A stretch of DNA of 37,325 bases from DAIOHQ01 sp036744635 (lineage in GTDB: Bacteria > Planctomycetota > Phycisphaerae > Tepidisphaerales > Tepidisphaeraceae), in contig DAIOHQ010000014.1 of NCBI GenBank assembly GCA_036744635.1, forward strand, positions 1 through 37,325, read 5' to 3'. Shown here piece after piece: positions 7,703 to 15,360 of the stretch. The position numbers and the translations under genes are program-made. Position 1 is the stretch's first letter. Every line of letters begins with the position of its first letter. Below the pieces are notes generated by a model that ran no database searches, was not told the origin of the DNA, and saw nothing but the letters and a program-made list of their open reading frames with translations.

Positions 7703-8473
7703 TCACTCCGCCAGCAACTCTGCAAAGCGGCCATCCAGCAGCTCCAGCAGAATCGGCACGAAGCGCTCGGCCTGCCTTAACGTGGCCGGCGGGATGTCGG
7801 CGGGAATGACCACGCCCGGCAGGGAGCATCTTCCCAGGTGGTACCGCAGCAGCAGGCGGGCGAGGATGCCATTGAATCCTGGCACCAGCGGATCGGAGAG
7901 CAGCGTCGAGTGCAACGCCGCGATCTCCTGCAACGCCGGTTGCAGGCGCAATTGCGGGGAGTTGATCTGCCGCACGATCTGTTCCAGCCGGGCCACCGAG
8001 GGCCCGTCCAGCGCGGCCGTACACAGGCCGCAACTGATGGAGGTGTACCAGCGCACCACCCCGCCCGCGCACAAGGGTTCGCCGGCCAGCAGGGCATTTT
8101 CGATGTGGCGGAGGATCGAGACATGGTTGCGGATGCGCAGCGCCTGCCGCGACCGCAGGGTGCGCTGCTGCGGTGTGGTCTCCAGCGTGGCCAGCACTTC
8201 CGCCTGCGACACCTGCAACCCTTCCAGCAGGAAACTGCAAAACGTCGCATGGGCGAAATGCTCGGCGAGATCAGCGCGGCGAGGTTGCTCGACGCCGCGC
8301 TGCAGCAGCCGGCGCTGGCGCTCCAGCGTGCGCAGGCGGCTTGGCCAGTCGATCTCGCCGGGGCGTGCGCCGCGCGGGCGGCGCGGGTGGCCCGGGGCAT
8401 CGTGGTGCTTCCACGCCTCGGGCGCGGGCGCTGCGGGATGCAATGGCGGGCCTGGACTGTTCTGCTCCAGCAT
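7703..8473 (-). CDS. Fic-like protein with degenerate active site
   Basis: A 256-residue protein. Active Fic enzymes transfer AMP or similar groups to target hydroxyls using HPFx(D/E)GNGRxxR. Here the matching place reads DPLVPGFNGILAR (about residues 194-206). The catalytic His is replaced by Asp and the phosphate-binding loop is broken. Upstream, CSFLLEGLQVS (residues 79-89) fits the Fic inhibitory motif (S/T)xxxE(G/N) and the helical region that precedes the Fic core. The N-terminal 40 residues are Pro/His-rich and look disordered. The ATG at 8473 is chosen for its GGGGAG just upstream. It is probably catalytically dead and may act by binding. The Fic assignment rests on motif spacing and is moderate. 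No antitoxin-like partner is adjacent. Confidence 0.55.
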   Translation of the reverse strand: MLEQNSPGPPLHPAAPAPEAWKHHDAPGHPRRPRGARPGEIDWPSRLRTLERQRRLLQRGVEQPRRADLAEHFAHATFCSFLLEGLQVSQAEVLATLETTPQQRTLRSRQALRIRNHVSILRHIENALLAGEPLCAGGVVRWYTSISCGLCTAALDGPSVARLEQIVRQINSPQLRLQPALQEIAALHSTLLSDPLVPGFNGILARLLLRYHLGRCSLPGVVIPADIPPATLRQAERFVPILLELLDGRFAELLAE

Positions 8474-8566
8474 ACTTCTCCCCGGAAGCTCCTGACGAGC
8501 TTCAGCCAAAAGACCCAATCGCCGCCTGGGCGCATCGGGGTCTCGTGGCCGGGGAGCGACGAGACC

Positions 8567-10051
8567 TCATCCGTGCGCCGGAGCGGCGGCGGCGGCGGTA
8601 GTGCCCACCGCAGGTGTGCCGTCCGCAGGACCTTCTTCGAGCAGAGTGGCACCCGATCCGCTTCCGCCGAACGTGGCGGAAAGCGAATCGCCAAGGTTGT
8701 AGCCCGACTCGCCGTGCTGGCTGAGGTCCAGGCCGTCGTACTCGTCCATCTCGGAAACGCGCAGGCCAATGATCAGGTCCACCACCTTCAGCAGCACCAG
8801 CGAGCCGGCGGCGGCGATCATCCAGGTAATGTCGGTGGCAACGACCTGGTTGCGGACCTGCCCGGGGTTGCCATCGACGAGTCCCGATTTGCCGCCGATG
8901 GCCGCAACCGCGAAGACGCCGGTCAGGATCGCCCCGACCGTTCCACCGGTGCCGTGAACGCCGAAGGCGTCGAGGGCATCGTCGTATCCAAATGCGTGTT
9001 TAAGGGTTGTGGCCGAGAAGTAGCAGGCGATGCCGCCGATGAAACCCATCAGGATGGCAAAGCAGGGCGTGGTGAAGCCGGCGGCAGGCGTAATAACGAC
9101 CAACCCGGCCACGGCGCCGGAGATCGCGCCCAACACGGTCGGCTTGCCGGTGCGGAACCATTCGATGAACATCCAGCCCAGCGTGCCGGCCGCGGCGGCA
9201 AAATGCGTGGCGATGAAGGCGGCCGACGCCTGCCCGCTGGCGCCCAGCGCCGAGCCGGCGTTGAACCCGAACCAGCCGACCCACAGCAGCGCCGCCCCGA
9301 TCACCGAGAGCACGACGCTGTGCGGCGGCATCGCCTCGCGGCCATACCCGCGGCGCTTGCCGAGGAAGATGGCGCAGACCAGCGCCGACACGCCGGAAGA
9401 GACATGCACCACCGTGCCGCCGGCGAAATCGAGGGCGGGAATCTTACCAATCACGCCGCCGACGCCGATGTTAAACAGCCCGCCCTTGCCCCAGACCATG
9501 TGCGCCATCGGGCAATAGATGCCCAGCAGCCAGAGGATCGAGAAGAGCAACATGCTGCTGAATTTCATCCGCTCGGCGTACGCCCCGCAGATCAGCGCCG
9601 GGGTGATGATCGCAAACATGAGCTGGTAGATCATCCAGGTGGTGTGGGGAATGGTCGCGGCATATTCGCACGGGGCGCTGCCCACCTCGCGCAAGAACGC
9701 GAAGCGGAATCCGCCGATGAGCGGCAGGCCGGTGTCGAAGGCCAGGGAGTAGCCGACGAACGCCCAGATGATCGAGACGACGGCCATGAGGATGAAGCTC
9801 TGCATCATGGTTGCCAGCACGTTCTTGCGCCGAACCAGGCCGCAATAAAACAGCGCCAGTCCGGGCCCGGTCATCATCAGCACCAGCGCGGAGCTGGTGA
9901 GCATCCAGGCGGTGTCGCCGCTATCGGTCTTGGCGCCGGTGAGGATCTTCACGGGTTCTGCCCCCATCGCCTGCGAACAGGGCGCAAGCAACAAGAACGC
10001 GACAACGAGGACGCGAAGCGCCTTAAGAGGCGCAGAGAGAGCGCGCAGCAT
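8567..10051 (-). CDS. amt: ammonium transporter, Amt family
   Basis: A 494-residue polytopic channel for ammonium uptake across the inner membrane. It begins with a cleavable-looking signal sequence (LRVLVVAFLLLAPCSQAMGA), then about eleven helices. The twin pore histidines are present in DFAGGTVVHVSSG and in DAFGVHGTGGTVG. The Phe gate region is LFYCGLVRRKN. The C-terminal tail ends in an Ala/Pro-rich stretch after DEYDGLDLSQHGESGYNL, the conserved region that contacts P-II proteins. The ATG at 10051 has AAGGAA upstream and gives the signal peptide. The P-II gene lies 271 bp upstream on the same strand; a sigma-54 promoter ahead of that gene probably drives both. Confidence 0.95.
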   Translation of the reverse strand: MLRALSAPLKALRVLVVAFLLLAPCSQAMGAEPVKILTGAKTDSGDTAWMLTSSALVLMMTGPGLALFYCGLVRRKNVLATMMQSFILMAVVSIIWAFVGYSLAFDTGLPLIGGFRFAFLREVGSAPCEYAATIPHTTWMIYQLMFAIITPALICGAYAERMKFSSMLLFSILWLLGIYCPMAHMVWGKGGLFNIGVGGVIGKIPALDFAGGTVVHVSSGVSALVCAIFLGKRRGYGREAMPPHSVVLSVIGAALLWVGWFGFNAGSALGASGQASAAFIATHFAAAAGTLGWMFIEWFRTGKPTVLGAISGAVAGLVVITPAAGFTTPCFAILMGFIGGIACYFSATTLKHAFGYDDALDAFGVHGTGGTVGAILTGVFAVAAIGGKSGLVDGNPGQVRNQVVATDITWMIAAAGSLVLLKVVDLIIGLRVSEMDEYDGLDLSQHGESGYNLGDSLSATFGGSGSGATLLEEGPADGTPAVGTTAAAAAPAHG

Positions 10052-10322
10052 CGGTTGGTTCCTTGTCACCGACGGTGGTTCAGGCCGGCGGCGATCCATT
10101 GCCCATCGCCCGGGCGGTTGGGGCCCGTGGCGATCATCAAGTTTTCCCGAACGATCGCGGCGGTCGCGATGCAATATTCGGGTTCAATGTTCGTCAGTGT
10201 ACCCGCGGACCGACGGCAGGAGAAAGCCCCGCAAGTACATGCAGGATTTTTGGGCGCGCGTATGCGGTCGGCTGGATGTATGCCAACCACACACAGCGCT
10301 CCGTTAGCCAGCACGGCATTAT

Positions 10323-10661
10323 CTACAGCGCTTGTTCGTTGCGGTCGCCGGTGCGGATGCGGATGACTTCGGCGATCGGGTAGACGAACACTTTTCCATC
10401 CCCGACTTCGCCGGTGCGGGCCGATTCCACAATGGCTTCCACGGCCTTGGTGGTCTCTTCGGACTTGACGCACACCTTGAGCAGGACTTTGGGAACGAAT
10501 CCCACGTCCATTTTGGCTCCGCGGTAGCGTTCGGTATGTCCCATCTGCCGGCCGAAGCCTTTGCACTCGATGGCCGTGACACCCAACATCCCCAGCTTGG
10601 CCAGTGCCGCTTTGACGGCATCGAGCTTGTGGGGCTTAATGATCGCTTCGATCATCTGCAT
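10323..10661 (-). CDS. glnK: nitrogen regulatory P-II protein
   Basis: A 112-residue P-II trimer subunit, the exact usual length. It senses ATP/ADP and 2-oxoglutarate and blocks the Amt channel when nitrogen is plentiful. The start MQMIEAIIKPHKLDAVK, the T-loop GFGRQMGHTERYRGAKMDVGFVPK and the C-terminal signature GDGKVFVYPIAEVIRIRTG are all present. The ATG at 10661 has AAGGAG 7 bases upstream and gives numbering collinear with E. coli GlnB. Tyr46 is kept but residue 51, the usual uridylylation or adenylylation Tyr, is Met. Residue 49, the cyanobacterial phospho-Ser position, is Ala. Known T-loop modifications therefore look impossible. It is paired with the ammonium transporter downstream. 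Confidence 0.95.
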   Translation of the reverse strand: MQMIEAIIKPHKLDAVKAALAKLGMLGVTAIECKGFGRQMGHTERYRGAKMDVGFVPKVLLKVCVKSEETTKAVEAIVESARTGEVGDGKVFVYPIAEVIRIRTGDRNEQAL

Positions 10662-11022
10662 GAAGTTCTCCTTCAGAAACGGTTGGTCAGACGACACTGC
10701 ACACGGCTGATTTCAACCGATCTGAGTGGTTGAGGAAAGAGCGGCAGCGGTTTGGATTTTCCCATAACAACAAGTCCCGTGCCAGCCGCAACAGTAATCC
10801 ACGCGCAGCCTGGCAGGCCTTTTCCAGCGAATTTCAGTGTAGTGGATGTTGCGGCAAATCCACAAGGTTTGAGTTAATGCCCATTATTCCGGCAAGTCAG
10901 GAATTCCATCAACCGGCTGCATAAGAAGTGAACGGCAGAAGTGAGACCGCTTACGAGAAAATTTCTCATTCCTGCGCCGGGGTTTACTTGTCTGAAGGGG
11001 TGTCTATCTGAAAGGAGAAGCC
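10662..11022. other. divergent regulatory region of the P-II operon
   Basis: 361 bp without a gene. It carries the P-II leader, a sigma-54 promoter at 10769-10784 and a perfect palindrome GAGAAA-A-TTTCTC at 10955-10967 that could be an operator. No obvious NtrC-type dyad was seen. Confidence 0.6.
10769..10784 (-). promoter_or_regulatory. sigma-54 (RpoN) promoter of the P-II/Amt operon
   Basis: On the minus strand: CTGGCACG-GGAC-TTGTT, with a perfect -24 element, exact spacing and one departure (TTGT for TTGC) in the -12 element. Transcription would start near 10758 and leave a leader of about 97 bases before the P-II ATG. Confidence 0.65.
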
Positions 11023-11667
11023 ATGGCCCACAAACCATCGCGCGCGAAGGGGCAAACCGGGAAATCCGAGAAAAAGGCCTCGGCAATGGCCTCTTGGAAA
11101 CCCGGCAATCAGCCCAAGCTTGCCAGGGAAGTCGGCGGGAAAGCGGATTTTGGAGTGCCGGAGGGGGTGAGGCCGACGCGGGAACGCGACTATGTGTCGG
11201 AGAACACCAAACGCAGCGACCGCTGGGCGGCGACCACGCCTTCCAGCGAGCACGAGGGCGGACGAACCTCCGGCGCCGGGGCGATCGACAGCGGGCCGGG
11301 ATCGGGAAGCGGTGGGGACCTGGATACGGACATCCTGGGTGTCGGACAGGGTGGTTCTGGCATATCGGCCAGCGGACCGGGCGATGCCCCCGGGCCGGAT
11401 GATACCGATGGCAGCTCGGCGACCTTCGCGGGAGGGCCTCCAGCCAGGGGAGAAAATCAAACCCTGGTGGGCAAAGTCGGCGGAAACAAGCGCGTGAAGG
11501 GAAGCGTGGTGCAACGCGATGACCTGCAGAGCAGCCCCACCGGCCAGGGCGCTGACGCCGCCACCAATCCAGTGCAGGATGACGATTCCTTCGCCGGCGA
11601 GATCAGCTCAGGCGAAGCGTCCGGCGACGATCTGGGAATTCCGCCATCGTCGGATACGCAAGGGTAG
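11023..11667 (+). CDS. hypothetical low-complexity, probably disordered protein
   Basis: Encodes 214 residues that are Gly/Ser/Asp/Pro-rich with almost no hydrophobic clusters, hence probably intrinsically disordered and soluble. The N-terminus is basic (HKPSRAKGQTGKSEKKAS) and the rest acidic. A glycine-rich core (GDLDTDILGVGQGGSGISAS) looks like the conserved part. AAAGGAG lies 5-11 bases before the ATG, which supports translation. Function unknown; a basic head with an acidic tail would suit binding to nucleic acid or acting as a stress-protective protein, but nothing shows this. A 16-bp perfect hairpin follows at 11686-11737. Confidence 0.65.
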   Translation: MAHKPSRAKGQTGKSEKKASAMASWKPGNQPKLAREVGGKADFGVPEGVRPTRERDYVSENTKRSDRWAATTPSSEHEGGRTSGAGAIDSGPGSGSGGDLDTDILGVGQGGSGISASGPGDAPGPDDTDGSSATFAGGPPARGENQTLVGKVGGNKRVKGSVVQRDDLQSSPTGQGADAATNPVQDDDSFAGEISSGEASGDDLGIPPSSDTQG

Positions 11668-11685
11668 AGGGGTGAAGGACGGATC

Positions 11686-11737
11686 GAAGTCAGAAGTCGG
11701 AAGCAAGAAGTCAGGGTCACCTCCGACTTCTGACTTC
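11686..11737. repeat. perfect inverted repeat after the disordered-protein gene
   Basis: GAAGTCAGAAGTCGGA at 11686-11701 and its exact complement at 11722-11737, separated by 20 bases. It could end transcription or protect mRNA, but no T-run follows. It is more likely a palindromic repeat. Confidence 0.65.
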
Positions 11738-11805
11738 TAGCTTCCCCGGCGTTCCCAGCGCTACGGGGATTTTGACGGATGGCCGGCCGGGGGTAAAAAG
11801 CTGGC

Positions 11806-12573
11806 ATGACAGAATCCTCCCCACCCGCCGCCCAGGTTTCTCCCACCGGCGCCATTCATCCCATGCACCAGGAGCAGCATTTCACGGCCAGCGCATCGGT
11901 GCGGGATGTGATCATCGGAATGGCGGATGGGTTGACCGTGCCGTTCGCGCTGGCGGCCGGGATGACCGGCGCGGTGGCGAATCTGCCCCATCCCACCACC
12001 CTGATCGTCATCGCCGGCCTGGCGGAAATCGCCGCCGGTTCGATCGCCATGGGACTCGGCGGGTTCCTCGCCGCCCGCTCCGATGCCGAACATTACGTCA
12101 GCGAGCGGCAGCGCGAGGAGCGCGAGATCGTGAAGGTGCCGGAGATCGAGGCGGCCGAAGTGTCGGAGGTGTTTCGCGATTATGGCCTGGACGAACAGCA
12201 GATCGCGCCCATCATCGGCACCTTCAGGAAAAATCCCAAGCAGTGGGTCGACTTCATGATGAAGTTTGAGCTTGGCCTCGATGAGCCCGATCCCCGCCGC
12301 GCCCTCAAGAGCGCGCTGACGATCGCGGGATCGTACATCTGCGGCGGGATTCTTCCGCTGGCGCCGTACATGGTGATGGCCGTCCCCCAGACGGCGCTGC
12401 TGGTGTCGGTGGGAGTCACGCTGGTGGCGCTGCTGGTGTTCGGATATCTCAAAGGCAGGTTGACCGGCACCAGGCCGTTTCGCAGCGCCATGCAGACGGC
12501 CCTGATCGGCGGGCTGGCATCCGCCGCCGCGTTTTTCCTGGCCCGGGCGTTCTCCACGGAGCACGGCGGGTGA
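11806..12573 (+). CDS. VIT1/CCC1-family divalent metal transporter
   Basis: A 255-residue membrane protein of the VIT1/CCC1 family, which moves Fe2+ or Mn2+, usually out of the cytoplasm in exchange for protons. The first helix holds RDVIIGMADGLTVPFALAAGM, the family hallmark with the metal-path Asp and Met. The second helix region is GLAEIAAGSIAMGLGGFLAARS. A cytoplasmic Glu-rich stretch (ERQREEREIVKVPEIEAAE) matches the metal-binding domain, and three more helices follow. There is no N-terminal ferritin-like domain. The start is the first ATG of the open frame; the Shine-Dalgarno is weak. Confidence 0.88.
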   Translation: MTESSPPAAQVSPTGAIHPMHQEQHFTASASVRDVIIGMADGLTVPFALAAGMTGAVANLPHPTTLIVIAGLAEIAAGSIAMGLGGFLAARSDAEHYVSERQREEREIVKVPEIEAAEVSEVFRDYGLDEQQIAPIIGTFRKNPKQWVDFMMKFELGLDEPDPRRALKSALTIAGSYICGGILPLAPYMVMAVPQTALLVSVGVTLVALLVFGYLKGRLTGTRPFRSAMQTALIGGLASAAAFFLARAFSTEHGG

Positions 12574-12884
12574 TTGGTGGAGCAGACATTCCTGTCTGCT
12601 TCGAATCAGTGCCAGCGGTGAGGGATATTCCTGGAGACTGATTCAGAAACCAGCGGATACGGGCCAATGGGTACATTGTCCCGTGGCAGACAAGAATGTC
12701 TGCCCCACCGAAGAAAGACGGTGCGGTGGCAGACACGAATGTCTGCCCCACCGAAGAGTCAGAATCTCGCGATGCATCCCATTGTTCTATTTCCCTCCCA
12801 CCGCCTTTTCCTTATCATCCGGCGACCGCTGGTTCACCAGCCGGCGGATTGTGGTGTCATCAAACTTGAATTCGGGAGGTATCC
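12574..12884. repeat. repeat cluster with three TGTCTGCC-type palindromes
   Basis: 311 bp without a gene. Palindromes are at 12581-12600, 12685-12704 (GGCAGACAAGAATGTCTGCC) and 12728-12747 (same with CGAA loop). The segment 12634-12710 is an inverted copy of 33624-33701. A possible Shine-Dalgarno GGGAGG for the ThuA gene lies at 12874-12879. Confidence 0.8.
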
Positions 12885-13544
12885 GTGTCGAAAGCGTTGA
12901 TCGTGTGGGGCGGTTGGGAAGGGCATCAGCCCAAGCAGGTGGCCGATCTCTTTGCCCGCGTCTTGAAAGAGGATGGATTTGACGTCGAGGTGTCCAACAC
13001 GCTCGACGCGTTCAAGGATGAGGCCAAGCTGGCAGCTCTCAACCTGATCGTTCCCATCTGGACGATGGGGCAGATCAGCGGCGAGCAGGTCTGGCCGGTC
13101 AGCAAGGCGGTGCAGGGTGGCGTCGGGCTGGCCGGGTGCCATGGTGGCATGTGCGATGCGTTTCGCAATGAGACCGAATGGCAGTTTATGACCGGCGGCC
13201 AGTGGGTCGCCCATCCCGGCAACGATGGCACCAAATATCGGGTGAAGATGACCGGCGTGAAAAGCCCGATCACCGAAGGGATCAAGGATTACGACGTCAT
13301 CTCCGAGCAGTATTACATGCACGTGGATCCGGCGGTGAAGGTGCTGGCAACCACGCCGATGCCGGTCGCCGACGGCCCGCACGCCCCCAACGGCCCATTT
13401 GAGATGCCGGTGGTGTGGACGAAGTATTACGGCAAGGGAAGGGTGTTTTATAATTCGCTGGGGCACCAGGCGAGCGTGTTGGAAGCCGAGCCGACGTTGA
13501 CGATCATGCGCCGCGGATTTCAGTGGGCGGCGAAGAAAAAATGA
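12885..13544 (+). CDS. ThuA-domain protein (glutamine-amidotransferase-like fold)
   Basis: A 219-residue protein of the ThuA family, related to class I glutamine amidotransferases and linked to sugar (trehalose) metabolism in other bacteria. Family features: KALIVWGGWEGHQPKQ at the start, GGVGLAGCHGGMCDAFR in the nucleophile-elbow region, YYMHVDPAVKVLATT, and MPVVWTKYYGKGRVFYNSLGH near the end. The start codon is GTG at 12885 with GGGAGG 5 bases upstream. A putative sugar isomerase follows 100 bp downstream on the same strand, so a role in carbohydrate processing is likely. The exact reaction is unknown. Confidence 0.87.
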   Translation: MSKALIVWGGWEGHQPKQVADLFARVLKEDGFDVEVSNTLDAFKDEAKLAALNLIVPIWTMGQISGEQVWPVSKAVQGGVGLAGCHGGMCDAFRNETEWQFMTGGQWVAHPGNDGTKYRVKMTGVKSPITEGIKDYDVISEQYYMHVDPAVKVLATTPMPVADGPHAPNGPFEMPVVWTKYYGKGRVFYNSLGHQASVLEAEPTLTIMRRGFQWAAKKK

Positions 13545-13604
13545 CAAGGTGACAAGGTGAGGGGGTGACAAGGTGAAGAAATGTAGGGTGCAATTCATTG
13601 CACC
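13542..13604. repeat. TGACAAGG tandem repeat and GGTGCAAT hairpin
   Basis: The 8-bp unit TGACAAGG occurs three times with one variant between 13542 and 13577, starting at the ThuA stop codon. It is followed by the 18-base palindrome GGTGCAATTCATTGCACC at 13587-13604. Confidence 0.75.
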
Positions 13605-13643
13605 ATTGGCCGCCTGGGGCGCGGCGTTACGAAGGAGTTCGCA

Positions 13644-14444
13644 ATGAAATTATCGTTGGCCGGATGGAGTTTGAACCAGTTATTTCTGGCCAAGCCCGAG
13701 CCGAAGCTCAAGTTGCTGGATTTTCCGGCGTTCACCAGGGACAACTTCGGCATCGATGCCATCGAGTTGAACTCGCCGTTCTTTGAGTCGCGCGAGCCGG
13801 ATTACCTGAACAAGCTGATGGCCGCCGCCGAAAAGGCGGGGGTGAAGCTGCTCAATATTGCCGTGGACGAGAAGGGCGATCTTGCCAGCGATGACGATGC
13901 CGAGCGGACCGCGGGCGTGGCCAACTATGCCCGCTGGATTCCGGTGGCCAAGGAAATCGGCTGCTCGGCTATCCGCGCCAACTCCGGCGGGAAAAACATC
14001 AGCGACCGCGACCGCGCGATCAAGCAGTGCATCGACAGCTTCCGCAAGCTCGCCGATGAAGGGGAAAAGCACGATGTCACCATTCTCATGGAAAACCACT
14101 GGGGGCTGAGCAGCGATGCGGATTCGATTGTCCGCGTGATGCAGGGTGTGGAGGAGACGCACGGCGAGGGTTCGATCGGGACGCTGCCGGATTTCGGCAA
14201 CTGGCCGGATGATGCCGACCGCTACGCCTCGCTGGAGAAGATCATGCCCTGGGCCGAGGCGGTACACGCCAAGGTGCTGGACATCGACGAGAATCTGGAG
14301 CATCCCAAGTTCGATCTGGCCAAATGTGTCGCCATTGCCCGCGAAGGCGGGTACGACTGGTATCTGGGCATCGAATACGAAGGCGCCGGAGAATGCGTGG
14401 AGGGAGTGAAGCGCGCAGTGAAGAAATTGTCGGGACTGATTTGA
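13644..14444 (+). CDS. sugar phosphate isomerase/epimerase-like TIM barrel
   Basis: A 266-residue AP_endonuc_2-type (xylose isomerase-like) TIM barrel. Typical strands and metal ligands appear as FGIDAIELNSPFF, VKLLNIAVDEKGDL, GCSAIRANSGG, VTILMENHWG (Glu ligand), LPDFGNW and DWYLGIEYEGAG (final Glu). It may interconvert keto and aldo sugars or epimerise a polyol; the substrate is unknown. AAGGAG lies about 7 bases before the ATG. It follows the ThuA gene on the same strand, separated by short repeats. There is no signal peptide, so it is cytoplasmic. Confidence 0.85.
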   Translation: MKLSLAGWSLNQLFLAKPEPKLKLLDFPAFTRDNFGIDAIELNSPFFESREPDYLNKLMAAAEKAGVKLLNIAVDEKGDLASDDDAERTAGVANYARWIPVAKEIGCSAIRANSGGKNISDRDRAIKQCIDSFRKLADEGEKHDVTILMENHWGLSSDADSIVRVMQGVEETHGEGSIGTLPDFGNWPDDADRYASLEKIMPWAEAVHAKVLDIDENLEHPKFDLAKCVAIAREGGYDWYLGIEYEGAGECVEGVKRAVKKLSGLI

Positions 14445-14460
14445 AGCGTCACATGGAATT

Positions 14461-14678
14461 ATTCAGCGCAGAGCCGCGGAAAACGCGGAGAAGAAAAAAG
14501 TATTAGCCACAGATGAACACCGATGGACACAGATGGCTTCTTGTAGGGTGGGCGTACTCGCCCACCGTCGGGGCAGAGGTGGGCGAGTACGCCCACCCTA
14601 CGAGGTCGGGATTTCATCTGTGCTCAACTGTGCCCCATCTGTGGCAAAAAAATTCTTGCCCGCGTCTCCGCGGTGAAT
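14461..14678. repeat. three nested palindromic repeats
   Basis: Outer arms: 14461-14495 and 14652-14678 (CGCGGAG / CTCCGCG type, imperfect). Middle: 14506-14536 and 14611-14645, the 'cacagatg' repeat (GCCACAGATG near one end, CATCTGTGGC at the other). Inner: 24-bp perfect arms 14543-14566 and 14578-14601 (GTAGGGTGGGCGTACTCGCC type), identical to those at 19940-19995. Each lies in the loop of the one outside it. Confidence 0.85.
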
Positions 14679-14700
14679 CCGCATTTCCGGACTTAGCGAC

Positions 14701-15360
14701 ATGGTGATCACCATCGACGGGCCGGCGGGGACGGGAAAATCCAGCGTGGCGCGCGAGGTGGCGCGGCGGCTCGGTTACGATTTTCTCGACACCGGCGCCA
14801 TGTACCGCGCCATCGGCCTGGAGGCGATCCGCCGCGAAGCGAATCTGGATGACCCGCGCGAACTGGCCTTCATCGCCGATCACTGCCGCATCGAATTTGA
14901 CTGGAGCAAATCCCCTCCGGGCGTGTTGCTGAATGATGAGCCGGTCGGCCACCTGCTGCGCAGCGGCGAGGCGACGCGGGCGGCGTCCAAAGTCGCGGTG
15001 GTGCCGGCCATCCGCGCGCAGATGGTGCATCAGCAGCAGGAGATCGGCCGCCAGCGCGTCAACGTCGTCAGCGAAGGCCGCGACCAGGGGACGGTGGTTT
15101 TTCCAAAAGCCAAAGCCAAATTTTATCTCGACGCCAGCGCCCAGGAGCGCGCCCGGCGGCGTGTCGCCCAGCTCCGCGCCCGCGGCGAGATCGTCGATCA
15201 CAACGACATCCTCGACCAGATCGTCACCCGCGACCAGCGCGACTCCGGCCGGGAAGTCGGCCCGCTGGCCATTCCCGCCGACGCTCTGGTCATCGATACC
15301 ACCGACCTCACCATGGAGCAGGTGGTGCAGAAAATCCTCGCGCGCGTGGAGGGGCGGTGA
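14701..15360 (+). CDS. cmk: cytidylate kinase
   Basis: A 219-residue (d)CMP kinase that makes CDP/dCDP from ATP. The P-loop is ITIDGPAGTGKSSVA at residues 3-17. The CMP-binding segment is FLDTGAMYRAIGL. Family motifs VVSEGRDQGTVVFPKA, KFYLDASAQERARRR and RDQRDSGREVGPL are intact. It starts 22 bases after the nested repeats, with no clear Shine-Dalgarno. Its TGA overlaps the GTG start of the acyltransferase by four bases, so the two are translationally coupled, an arrangement known in several bacteria. Confidence 0.95.
   Translation: MVITIDGPAGTGKSSVAREVARRLGYDFLDTGAMYRAIGLEAIRREANLDDPRELAFIADHCRIEFDWSKSPPGVLLNDEPVGHLLRSGEATRAASKVAVVPAIRAQMVHQQQEIGRQRVNVVSEGRDQGTVVFPKAKAKFYLDASAQERARRRVAQLRARGEIVDHNDILDQIVTRDQRDSGREVGPLAIPADALVIDTTDLTMEQVVQKILARVEGR

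Noticed and set aside
7395..8495. 366-codon plus-strand frame with a G-rich tract before its ATG and TTGACA upstream
   Set aside because: The first 90 codons are tandem repeat DNA and the rest is antisense to the Fic-like gene.
10150..10200. Possible tRNA-like GGTTCAAT segment below the P-II gene
   Set aside because: No cloverleaf pairing could be built around it.
7838..10366. 842-codon plus-strand open frame
   Set aside because: It is antisense to the Fic-like gene and the ammonium transporter. Its Arg/Gly/Ala/His-rich translation matches no family and mirrors third-position GC bias.
11686..11737. Rho-independent terminator after the disordered-protein gene
   Set aside because: The 16-bp stem is perfect but the loop is 20 bases and no T-run follows. 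I list it as a repeat.
12574..12770. Repeated GGCAGACA units as a CRISPR or integron array
   Set aside because: Spacing is irregular, no integrase or cas gene is present, and the same palindromes occur singly across the window.
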